A stretch of DNA of 64,000 bases from Flavobacterium ginsengisoli (lineage in GTDB: Bacteria; Bacteroidota; Bacteroidia; Flavobacteriales; Flavobacteriaceae), in NCBI RefSeq assembly GCF_029625315.1, contig NZ_CP121110.1:1665501-1729500 (forward strand), written 5' to 3'. A program made the position numbers and the translations under genes. This document shows positions 35,881-44,101 of this stretch, one piece after another. The notes under the pieces were generated by a model that did not search any database, was not told where the DNA came from, and worked only from the letters and a program-made list of their open reading frames with translations. Position 1 is the stretch's first letter. Each line of letters opens with the position of its first letter.

Positions 35881-36357
35881 ATGGAAACTACTACCACAAT
35901 AATGGGTATTGTGATTTTAATTATTGTTGCAATCCCTGTATATTTTTCTGCACGTTCATCTGCGGCAAGTAAATCAAGAATTTTAAATATCAAGAAACGA
36001 TTCAACCCAAATCATCCAGAAGATTTTGATTTGACAGAATCAATCAATAATAAGACTTTGACAATTGATCAAAAAAACAATAAGTTCATTTTAATGAATT
36101 TCAATCCAAATCAGCAAGAATCAACATATGTCGATTTAAATACAATTGCCTCAAGCAAATTAATTCCGACAACAGACGCTGGTTCAGATACAATTATCAA
36201 AATTGATTTTGAATTTCAAGAAAAAGAAACATCTAAAAAAATATTAATTCCATTCTATGATTTTGATGATGACCGCATCAAACAAATTAGCGTCTATCAA
36301 GATCATCAGTTTGCGAAAAAATGGCTTAAAATCATCCAAGATTCTATATCACGTTAA
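35881..36357 (+). CDS. Hypothetical membrane-anchored protein
   Basis: 158 residues. One N-terminal membrane helix (IMGIVILIIVAIPVYFSA) is followed by a cytoplasmic or periplasmic beta-rich domain (LTIDQKNNKFILMNFNPN, TIIKIDFEFQEKE, YQDHQFAKKWLKIIQ) of a pleckstrin-like pattern. Function unknown. Single gene with terminator. Confidence 0.6.
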   Translation: METTTTIMGIVILIIVAIPVYFSARSSAASKSRILNIKKRFNPNHPEDFDLTESINNKTLTIDQKNNKFILMNFNPNQQESTYVDLNTIASSKLIPTTDAGSDTIIKIDFEFQEKETSKKILIPFYDFDDDRIKQISVYQDHQFAKKWLKIIQDSISR

Positions 36358-36371
36358 TTATTTAATTCAAT

Positions 36372-36402
36372 AAAGAGGCTCAATTTTGAGTCTCTTTTTT
36401 TT
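36372..36402 (+). terminator. Terminator before hemN
   Basis: AAAGAGGCTCA pairs (one G-T) with TGAGTCTCTTT, then T7. Confidence 0.8.
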
Positions 36403-36411
36403 ACAGTTTTT

Positions 36412-36455
36412 ATGATATTTGTCATTTTATGTCTTCGCCTTAATCTTTAATTTTG
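36412..36455 (+). promoter_or_regulatory. FNR-like operator and promoter of hemN
   Basis: ATGATA-TT-TGTCAT at 36412-36425 fits ATGAYA-NN-TRTCAT. TAATTTTG at 36448-36455 fits the -7 consensus TAnnTTTG. The centre-to-centre distance is 33 bp, the same as before ccoS and ccoI. With transcription starting about 7 bp after the -7 centre, the operator centre is near -40, the class-II activator position. Confidence 0.75.
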
Positions 36456-36476
36456 ATATAAACTAAATCCGTTATT

Positions 36477-37843
36477 ATGAAAATTTCTTTGACTCAAAAG
36501 TACAATGTCCCAGGTCCAAGATATACTAGTTATCCAACGGTTCCATATTGGAATGAATCTGATTTTACTTCAGAAAAATGGATTACTACTTTACAAAAAT
36601 CATTCATAGAAAGCAATTCAAAGAACGGAATCAGTTTATATATCCACCTACCATTTTGCGAAAGCATGTGCACTTTCTGCGGATGCAACAAACGTATTAC
36701 CAAAAATCATTCAGTAGAAGAAAAATACATTCAGGCAGTTCTTAAAGAATGGAAAATGTATTGTGATTTACTTCCTGAAAAACCTGTAATTAAAGAAATA
36801 CATTTAGGCGGAGGAACGCCAACATTCTTCTCAAAAGAAAACCTGGAGAGCCTTATAAATGGGATTTTTAAGAATGCTGTAAAAGCAGACAAATCATGAA
36901 TTTAGTTTTGAAGGGCATCCAAATAACACAACATACGAACAGCTTAAAAAATTATATGATTTAGGCTTCCGCCGAGTAAGTTTTGGAGTTCAAGATTACT
37001 CTGCCACTGTTCAAAAAGCTATAAATAGAATTCAGCCATTTCACAATGTTGCTAAAGTGACTTTTTGGGCAAAAGAAATTGGTTATACTTCAATCGGACA
37101 TGATATTATCTTTGGACTTCCGTTTCAAACCATCGAAGATGTGATTGATACAGTAGAAAAAACAAATTCATTAAAACCTGATAGACTAGCATTTTACAGC
37201 TATGCACATGTGCCTTGGATAAAAGGAAACGGACAACGTGGTTTTAATGATGAAAATCTTCCAAAAGATTCTGAAAAGAGAAAATTATATGAAATAGGAA
37301 AAAAACTTCTAATTCAAAATGGTTATCATGAAATTGGCATGGATCATTTTGCATTAGAAGACGATAGTTTGTACAAAGTCAGCTCATAATAGAAAACTTC
37401 ATCGAAACTTTATGGGCTATAGCGCTTCTAAAACACAAGTTATGATTGGACTTGGCGTATCTTCTATTAGCGATAGCTGGTACAGTTTTGCACAAAATAC
37501 TAAAAGCCTTGAAGAATATTATGAAATTATAGAATCTGATAGACTTCCTGTTGTAAAAGGTCATATTTTGAACAATGAAGACCTTATCATTAGAAAACAT
37601 ATTCTGAACTTAACCTGCGAATTGGAAACATCCTGGACTGCAGAATCTTTAAACTTTGCTGAACTTCCTGAGGTTTTAATTGCTTTAAAAGAAATCGAAA
37701 ATGATAATTTAATTGTTATTAAAAACAACAAAATCAAAATTACAGAAGAAGGAAGACCTTTTGTACGTAATATTTGTATGGCTTTCGATTTGCATCTAAA
37801 AAGAAAGTCACCGGAAACAAATCTGTTTTCGATGACTGTATAA
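36477..37843 (+). CDS. hemN: Oxygen-independent coproporphyrinogen III oxidase, two frame breaks
   Basis: 454 residues after removing two extra bases: one A at about 36893-36895 (giving ADNHEFSFEGHP) and one T at about 37380 (giving LYKAAHNRKLHRNFMGY). Radical-SAM cluster motif CESMCTFCGC near residue 65, EIHLGGGTPTFF, FEGHPNN, RVSFGVQD, HDIIFGLPFQT, then the HemN C-terminal domain ending in MTV. It decarboxylates coproporphyrinogen III without oxygen in heme synthesis. Its length matches the usual 450-460. It faces the cbb3 operon and carries the FNR-like site upstream, consistent with heme supply at low oxygen. Confidence 0.9.
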
Positions 37844-37864
37844 AATCTTTTAAATATATTTCTC

Positions 37865-38567
37865 TTAGTGGCAGTTTGGAGTCTGCTGCACAAATAAACT
37901 CATGTTTGAAGGAGAAATATACGGAATTCCTAATCCTAGTCCTCTAAGGATAAATAAAACTCCAATGATAACTGCAACATAAGGAATTGCCTTTTGAATT
38001 TTATTTCGAAATGGCAATTTCAATAATGTATTGACATAAACCACAATAGTCATTAACGGAATTGTTCCTATTCCAAACAAAAGCATGTAAAGAACGCCAT
38101 AAGTGGCACTTTGCATAGCAATTGCCCCAAATAAAGCAACATAAACCATTCCGCATGGTAAAAATCCATTTAGAAGACCAATTGTAAAAAGAGATTTGTA
38201 GCTCTTATTTTTAAACTGACTTCCAAGATTGGCTTTAACTTTTGAAATGATTTTATAAACTGGTTTAGAAAAGTTGTATTGAGCAAATTTTTTCTCAGGA
38301 ATACAAACTACAATAATCATTATTACACCAATAATAATTGACATTTTCTGCTTGCAATCCTGCTAAGAAAAAGCCTCTTCCCAGTAATCCAAAAATCAAT
38401 CCGATTGTGGCGTAAGCTGTTAATCGACCAAAATGATAGGTCATAATCTGCGTTACCTTTTTAGCTTCATTTTGCCTGTCTACGGGAAGCATCATGGCAA
38501 TTGGCCCGCACATTCCAACACAATGCAGGCTGCTGATCAAACCTAAAAAGAAAGCTGAGAATAACAT
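37865..38567 (-). CDS. Sulfite exporter TauE/SafE-family (cbb3-associated) membrane protein, frameshifted
   Basis: 233 residues after one extra base at about 38351 is removed (giving AGLQQKMSIII). Six membrane helices. GLISSLHCVGMCGPIAMMLP at the start and NGFLPCGMVYVALFGAI in the second half are paired cysteine-containing helices, as in the small DsbD/CcdA-like SafE proteins that follow ccoGH. A role in copper or redox delivery to the oxidase is inferred from position. Last gene of the cbb3 operon; its end lies 21 bp from the converging hemN end. Confidence 0.8.
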
Positions 38568-38574
38568 TTTTGAT

Positions 38575-39025
38575 TTAGTTTACGTAAATAACTTCTTTAG
38601 TGAGATATTTTTTGCCTTCATACTGCCATTCCATATTCACATCCCAGCGTCCTTTTATTAATTTTTTCTGCGGAATAATGATTTCTGAATTAGTTAAGGC
38701 AATTTGAGTATTAAAGTCGAATTTTTTGTTTGAAGGTCTATATAATTGAATATTTCCTTTCACTTTACTGCTTTCAAATCCTACTGGAAAAATAACAGCG
38801 ACACCGTCTCCAGTATATTTTATTGATGGCTTATCGCTGCAAATCATGCGCATTTTGAATTCTCGCCATTTCTTCCTGAAAATGTGTATCATGTTTGTAA
38901 TATTCTTCGACAACCAAATCATTATCGTACTTAGAATTTGACTGCACTTCAAACACAAAATATAAAATAAAGGTCATAAACAATGCGAATGCAATGACGA
39001 TTCCAGTTCCCCAATTTAATTTCAT
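38575..39025 (-). CDS. FixH/CcoH family cbb3 oxidase assembly protein, frameshifted
   Basis: 149 residues if one extra base at 38836 is dropped (HDLQDKPSIKYT); a two-base loss is the alternative. One N-terminal membrane helix (WGTGIVIAFALFMTFILYFVF) precedes the conserved region EVQSNSKYDNDLVVEEYYKHDTHF and a periplasmic beta domain (VAVIFPVGF, NIQLYRPSNKKFD, ALTNSEIIIPQ, WDVNMEWQYEGK). FixH stabilises or assembles cbb3 oxidase. 12 bp downstream of ccoG and 7 bp before the SafE-type gene. Confidence 0.8.
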
Positions 39026-39037
39026 AATAGTATATTT

Positions 39038-40456
39038 TTAATTAAAACTTCGTGGTCCTAAGAAATTTGTAGTTGTTGTTTCCAGGAGTTCAGAACCATT
39101 GTAAACCCCTATTTTTACTTTTGTTTTATCACTTTCCAATAAAACTTCATCAATTTCAATGAATAATGTTCCTTGAGAAATTCCTTCTTTTGCAACTTTA
39201 AAATGTCTTTTTCCAACATTCTTAATTTCTCCTTTTTGATCGATTAATTCGAAATGAATATCATTGTAATCTTTCATTGTTTTGTTTACAATTTTATACG
39301 TGTAAACATTACTGATTTTTTCTCCATTATGCTGGAATAACTGACCTGGTAAACGTAAAACTACTGCTTGTACATCTGTTCTTAAAAACAGCATTCCAAC
39401 AAAAATACTCAATAAAATAAAGAGGACAGCTGTGTATCCTTTCATTCTTGAAGTAAATTTAAAAGGTTCTTTTTTGGCAATTTCATCTTCAGAAGCATAA
39501 CGAATAAGACCTTTTGGCAATCCTACTGATTCCATAATATGATCACATTCATCTATACAAGCTGTACAGTTGGTACATTCTAACTGTGTACCGTTTCGGA
39601 TGTCAATTCCCATAGGGCAAACGTGAACACATTGAAGACAATCTATACAATCTCCTTTTCCCGTTAATGCTCTATCTTCATTTTTTTTGAATTTTGCGCG
39701 TCCTTCTTCTTTTTCACCTCTAACAAAATCGTAGGCAACATTAATAGATTTATTGTCTAAAAGTACACCTTGCAATCTTCCATAAGGGCAAGCAATGATA
39801 CAAACCTGTTCACGAAACCATACAAAAACGAAATAGAAAATACCCGTAAATATAAGCAACGCGATAAAATTGCTAGCTTGTACAACTGGTCCTTGCTCAA
39901 TCATTAAGAATAAAGTATCACTACCTACTAGATAAGCCAAGAATATATTTGCTATAAGGAAAGAGATTAAAAAGAAAATAGTCCATTTGATTAGTCTTTT
40001 TCTAATTTTTTCACTATTCCATTCTTGCTTTGCTAAACGAGATTGTGCACCACGATCTCCATCAATCCAATATTCAATTCGACGGAAAACCATTTCAAGG
40101 AAAATAGTTTGCGGGCAGATCCAGCCACAAAATATTCTTCCGAAAACAACGGTAAATAAAATTATAAATACAACGCCAACAAGCATTGAGATTACGAAGA
40201 GATAAAAATCCTGTGGCCAAAAAGGAAATCCAAAAATATTAAAACGACGTTCCAAGATATTGAACATCATAAACTGGTTTCCATTTATTTTGATAAACGG
40301 ATTTATGAATAAAATTGCCAATAAAACGTAGCTGACAATTTTTCTATAATCATAAAATTTACCAGACGGTTTTTTAGGAAATATAAATTTTCGTTTGCCA
40401 CCTTCATCTATTGTTCCAATGGTATCTCTAAAAGCTTCGTCTGGTAAATTTGACAT
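39038..40456 (-). CDS. ccoG: Cytochrome c oxidase accessory protein CcoG
   Basis: 472 residues, intact. N-terminal membrane helices (YVLLAILFINPFIKINGN, then FGRIFCGWICPQTIFLEMVF with the conserved CGWICPQ). Two 4Fe-4S binding runs, GDCIDCLQCVHVCPMGIDI and CTNCTACIDECD. One more helix and a C-terminal immunoglobulin-like domain (FixG C-terminal). It reduces copper for cbb3 assembly. In the cbb3 operon between ccoP and fixH. Confidence 0.95.
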   Translation of the reverse strand: MSNLPDEAFRDTIGTIDEGGKRKFIFPKKPSGKFYDYRKIVSYVLLAILFINPFIKINGNQFMMFNILERRFNIFGFPFWPQDFYLFVISMLVGVVFIILFTVVFGRIFCGWICPQTIFLEMVFRRIEYWIDGDRGAQSRLAKQEWNSEKIRKRLIKWTIFFLISFLIANIFLAYLVGSDTLFLMIEQGPVVQASNFIALLIFTGIFYFVFVWFREQVCIIACPYGRLQGVLLDNKSINVAYDFVRGEKEEGRAKFKKNEDRALTGKGDCIDCLQCVHVCPMGIDIRNGTQLECTNCTACIDECDHIMESVGLPKGLIRYASEDEIAKKEPFKFTSRMKGYTAVLFILLSIFVGMLFLRTDVQAVVLRLPGQLFQHNGEKISNVYTYKIVNKTMKDYNDIHFELIDQKGEIKNVGKRHFKVAKEGISQGTLFIEIDEVLLESDKTKVKIGVYNGSELLETTTTNFLGPRSFN

Positions 40457-40466
40457 GATATTCTAA

Positions 40467-41404
40467 TTATTTTTTAACTTCTGTGGTATCTTTTGCAGTT
40501 GCAGCTGCATCGGTTTTAGGAGCGCTATCGTCTACCCAAACTTCTCCTTCTGGTTCTTTTGGATCTTTAGGATTGCTTCCTTGCAAAGACAAGATATAAC
40601 TTGCAACTTTTTGTATTTCTTTTGGTTTAAGGGTTCCTTTCCAGGCAATCATCCCTTTACCATCTCTACCTCCATTTGTAATGGTATGGAATAAGTTTTT
40701 AATTCCTCCTCCTAAAATCCATTTATCATCTGTAAGGTTTGGTCCAATCTGACCTCCTGCATCGGCACGGTGACAAGCTGCACAGTTTGTTGTAAAGATT
40801 TCTTTTCCTGCTTGCTAAACTTGGTTCGTCAGTTAATAAAACAACCGTTTTTTCGTCCATCAAATCTGGAGCAGTTTTCATATATTCTTCAACGTCAATT
40901 TTTGCCTGCGCCATTTCTTTCTTCAATTCCATTTCCTGATCATCCGCTCCTAAAACATCGTAACGAACTACATAAATAACTCCGAAAATGATACAGATGT
41001 AGAATAAATACACCCACCATGGTGGCAAATTATTATCCAACTCTTTGATTCCGTCATAATCATGATCCATCAATAAGTCGGCTTCTTTTTCAATTGGTTC
41101 TGTTTTAGTCAATTTGTGCATTAGGTTTTTTAAACCAAGTGCTTTCTTTGAAACTTAAACTTTCTTCAAGTTCTTTTTGCGCTTTTTCTTCTGGCGATAG
41201 CAATTGATACATCACTCTATTTACAGCACTAAGTGTAATTTCGATGGCAATCAGAATAAACAAAAAGACAAATAAAAAGAGCGAAACCATAGGGAATTTT
41301 ACAAAAGCTGGCTTATCGCCTGAGTCTATAAAATATTCCATCAAAGCAAATACGATGAAGAAAATCAACGGTACTCTAACATATACTGGGAAAAACTTTT
41401 TCAT
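40467..41404 (-). CDS. ccoP: cbb3 oxidase subunit CcoP (membrane-anchored cytochrome c), two frame breaks
   Basis: About 311 residues after two extra bases are removed. One is in the T6 run at 41126-41131, which joins STWFKNLMHKLTKTEPIEKE. The other is at about 40809, which restores EPSLAAGKEIFTTNCAACH. Two N-terminal helices (PVYVRVPLIFFIVFALMEYF and VSLFLFVFLFILIAIEITL) are followed by the FixP_N region DYDGIKELDNNLPPWWVYLFY with one helix, and one heme-c motif CAACH with the methionine side in the C-terminal half. Many Bacteroidetes CcoP proteins have this extended N-terminus. Ends in an Ala/Lys/Asp-rich tail. Confidence 0.85.
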
Positions 41405-41406
41405 TT

Positions 41407-41601
41407 TTATCTATCTTTTGTGATTACACTAAGTCCTTCATCTAAAGGTATATTACTCATTTCTTGAATTTTTTCTTTTCTATAAGAGAATACCCAAATA
41501 CCTAATCCTACAAAAAAGAAGAAGAAAATCAAGAGGGAAATAATCGGGTATAATTCTACACCCGATATTGTTTCCATATTGTGTTTTATTTGTTCAAACA
41601 T
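41407..41601 (-). CDS. ccoQ: Small cbb3 oxidase subunit CcoQ/FixQ-like
   Basis: 64 residues, one membrane helix (YPIISLLIFFFFFVGLGIWVF) followed by a basic stretch YRKEKIQEM, as in CcoQ. Located between ccoNO and ccoP with gaps of a few bases. Stabilises the complex in other bacteria. Confidence 0.8.
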   Translation of the reverse strand: MFEQIKHNMETISGVELYPIISLLIFFFFFVGLGIWVFSYRKEKIQEMSNIPLDEGLSVITKDR

Positions 41602-41608
41602 AATGCTG

Positions 41609-43792
41609 TTATTTAGTTTCTTTTACTTTAATATCAGTACCAAGTCTTTGAATATAAGCAATCAAAGCAACGATTTCTCTTTCATCCATCGGAATGAATT
41701 TCTCACCTTTTGCGACAGCTTTTTTGCGGCTGTCTTCATAACTCTTAACAAAATCAGGATCGCTTTCTAAGCTTTTTTCTATCTTAACTGCCTGCTCTCT
41801 TAAAGTTTTTTGTGCATTAGCAACTTCTTCTGGAGAATATGGCACACCTAATGAAATCATTGCCTGCATTTTCTTTTGCGTCAATGAAATGTCCATTGGT
41901 TTATTATCAAATAACCACTTATATCCTGGCATAATTGATCCTGCAGATGTACTTTGCGGGTTCCACATGTGGTTAAAGTGCCAATTGTCATTATACTTAC
42001 CACCTACTCTTAATAAATCTGGACCTGTACGTTTTGATCCCCATAAGAATGGATGGTCGTAAACAAACTCTCCTGCTTTTGATTGAACTCCGTAACGTTC
42101 AACCTCACTTCTAAATGGACGAACTGACTGTGAATGACATCCAACACAACCTTCTCTGATATATAAATCACGTCCTTCAAGCTCTAAAGGTGTGTATGGT
42201 TTTACACTTGAAATAGTTGGTATATTTGATTTTACCATTATTGTTGGCACAATCTGAATAATACCTCCAATTAAAATTGCAATAGTTGCTAAAATGGTTA
42301 ACTGAATTGGTTTTCTTTCTAACCATGAGTGGAATTTCTCTCCACTTAATCTACTGCTTTTTATTGTTTGTAAAGCTGGAGCCTGAGCCAATTCATCTTC
42401 AATTGCATTACCCGCTTTTACTGTCATGATAATGTTGTAAACTAATGTCAACATACCTATTAAGTAAAGAGACCCTCCGATAGCTCTCATCCAATACATT
42501 GGCATAATCGCTGTAACTGTTTCTAGGAAGTTACCATAAGTTAAAGTTCCGTCTGGGTTAAATTGTTTCCACATAGACGCTTGTTGGAAACCAGCCACAT
42601 ATAATGGAATTGTATAAACGATAATACCTAAAGTTCCAATCCAGAAATGGAAATTTGCCAATTTCTTAGAGAATAATTCTGATTTTGTCATTCTTGGAAT
42701 TAACCAATAAATAATACCAAATGACATGAAACCATTCCAAGCTAAAGCTCCTACGTGTACGTGTGCTACGATCCAGTCTGTGTAGTGCGCAATAGCATTT
42801 ACATTTTTTAAAGATAACATCGGACCTTCAAAAGTCGCCATACCGTAACCAGTAATCGCTACAACGAAGAATTTTAAAACTGGTTCTTCACGAACTTTAT
42901 CCCAAGCTCCTCTTAATGTTAAAAGACCATTGATCATACCTCCCCAAGATGGCGCAATTAACATTACTGAGAATGCAACCCCAAGATTCTGAGCCCAGTT
43001 TGGCAATGCAGAATATAATAAGTGGTGTGGTCCTGCCCAGATATAGATAAAGATTAAAGACCAAAAGTGAATAATAGATAATCTATATGAGTAAACAGGT
43101 CTGTTTGCAATTTTTGGAACGAAATAATACATTAATCCCAAGAATGGAGTTGTAAGGAAGAATGCCACCGCATTGTGTCCATACCACCATTGCACTAGGG
43201 CATCCTGAACACCTGCATACACAGAGTAGCTTTTTAAAGCAGAAACCGGAATTTCGATGTTGTTAAAGATATGCAGTACGGCTACCGTTACAAATGTTGC
43301 TAAGTAAAACCAGATTGCAACATATAAGTGACGCTCTCTACGACGGAGCATTGTACCAATCATATTGATACCCATAACAACCCAAATTAAAGCAATTGCA
43401 ATGTCAATTGGCCACTCTAGCTCTGCATATTCTTTAGAAGAAGTATAACCTAACGGAAGTGTAATTGCTGCGGCTACAATAATTAACTGCCATCCCCAGA
43501 AATGAAGGTTACTTAAAAAATCACTAAACATTCTGGCTTTTAGCAATCTTTGCAGCGAGTAGTACATACCGGCGAAAAATGCATTACCCACAAAGGCAAA
43601 AATAACTGCATTAGTGTGCAATGGTCTTAATCGGCCGTAACTCAGCCACGAAATCCCATCTGTCATGTTGGGAAAAAGGTACATTACCGCTAAGGTAAGT
43701 CCCACTAACATACCCACAACTCCAAAAAGTATTGTGGCGTAAATGAATTTTTTTACAATTTTGTTGTCGTAATAAAACTGTTCCATTTCCAT
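41609..43792 (-). CDS. ccoN: Fused cbb3 oxidase subunit CcoN-CcoO
   Basis: 727 residues, intact. Residues 1-480 are CcoN with 12 or more helices: RPLHTNAVIFAF (heme b ligand), WWYGHNAVAFFLTTPFLG (CuB histidines), GPHHLLYSALP, and HVHVGALAWNGF (histidines of the binuclear centre). A linker then leads to CcoO from about residue 500: one helix, PLELEGRDLYIREGCVGCHSQ (heme c), RTGPDLLRVGG, and SIMPGYKWLF (methionine ligand). The C-terminus is VALIAYIQRLGTD. The fusion of N and O is usual in Bacteroidetes. Catalyses oxygen reduction at low oxygen tension. Confidence 0.95.
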   Translation of the reverse strand: MEMEQFYYDNKIVKKFIYATILFGVVGMLVGLTLAVMYLFPNMTDGISWLSYGRLRPLHTNAVIFAFVGNAFFAGMYYSLQRLLKARMFSDFLSNLHFWGWQLIIVAAAITLPLGYTSSKEYAELEWPIDIAIALIWVVMGINMIGTMLRRRERHLYVAIWFYLATFVTVAVLHIFNNIEIPVSALKSYSVYAGVQDALVQWWYGHNAVAFFLTTPFLGLMYYFVPKIANRPVYSYRLSIIHFWSLIFIYIWAGPHHLLYSALPNWAQNLGVAFSVMLIAPSWGGMINGLLTLRGAWDKVREEPVLKFFVVAITGYGMATFEGPMLSLKNVNAIAHYTDWIVAHVHVGALAWNGFMSFGIIYWLIPRMTKSELFSKKLANFHFWIGTLGIIVYTIPLYVAGFQQASMWKQFNPDGTLTYGNFLETVTAIMPMYWMRAIGGSLYLIGMLTLVYNIIMTVKAGNAIEDELAQAPALQTIKSSRLSGEKFHSWLERKPIQLTILATIAILIGGIIQIVPTIMVKSNIPTISSVKPYTPLELEGRDLYIREGCVGCHSQSVRPFRSEVERYGVQSKAGEFVYDHPFLWGSKRTGPDLLRVGGKYNDNWHFNHMWNPQSTSAGSIMPGYKWLFDNKPMDISLTQKKMQAMISLGVPYSPEEVANAQKTLREQAVKIEKSLESDPDFVKSYEDSRKKAVAKGEKFIPMDEREIVALIAYIQRLGTDIKVKETK

Positions 43793-43794
43793 AA

Positions 43795-43986
43795 TTATAC
43801 TTGTTTTTCTTCGATTGGTGAATTATTATTTTGGGAATTAATTTTGGTTTCGTCATCAAAAAGAATTCTGACTGAGGGGGTATAATCATCATCGTATTGC
43901 CCAGTTTTGACAGCCACGATAAAGGCAATAAAGAAACAGATTGCCACAAAAATACTTACTGAAATTAATAGATAAATAACACTCAT
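43795..43986 (-). CDS. ccoS: cbb3 oxidase assembly protein CcoS
   Basis: 63 residues. A start of the form MSVIYLLISVSIFVAICFF gives one membrane helix, then VKTGQYDDDYTPSVRILFDDE, the conserved CcoS patch (Q-Y-D-D-x-x-x-P). Needed for cofactor insertion in the oxidase. First gene of the operon, 2 bp before ccoNO. An FNR-like site and a TAATTTTG box are upstream. Confidence 0.92.
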   Translation of the reverse strand: MSVIYLLISVSIFVAICFFIAFIVAVKTGQYDDDYTPSVRILFDDETKINSQNNNSPIEEKQV

Positions 43987-44004
43987 ACCTTAGATTTATA
44001 TTAA

Positions 44005-44049
44005 CAAAATTACTTCGTTAAGGGCGCATAAAATATGATAATTATCATA
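44005..44049 (-). promoter_or_regulatory. FNR-like operator and promoter of the ccoS-ccoNO operon
   Basis: The perfect 16-bp palindrome TATGATAATTATCATA at 44034-44049 contains ATGATA-AT-TATCAT. On the - strand TAATTTTG at 44005-44012 matches the -7 consensus. Centre distance 33 bp; the ccoS start is 19 bp further. Same geometry as hemN and ccoI. Confidence 0.8.
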
Positions 44050-44101
44050 GAGAAAAAGAATATGTTAAATTTAATAAAATATATTCTTTAATAATTTATA
44101 A

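Noticed and set aside
36477-37843. hemN as a decayed pseudogene
   Set aside because: All motifs are intact and two one-base corrections restore the exact family length, so an error is the simpler reading.
44034-44049. Terminator hairpin of ccoI
   Set aside because: The palindrome lies past the ccoI stop but has no T run, and it matches operators at the other two promoters.
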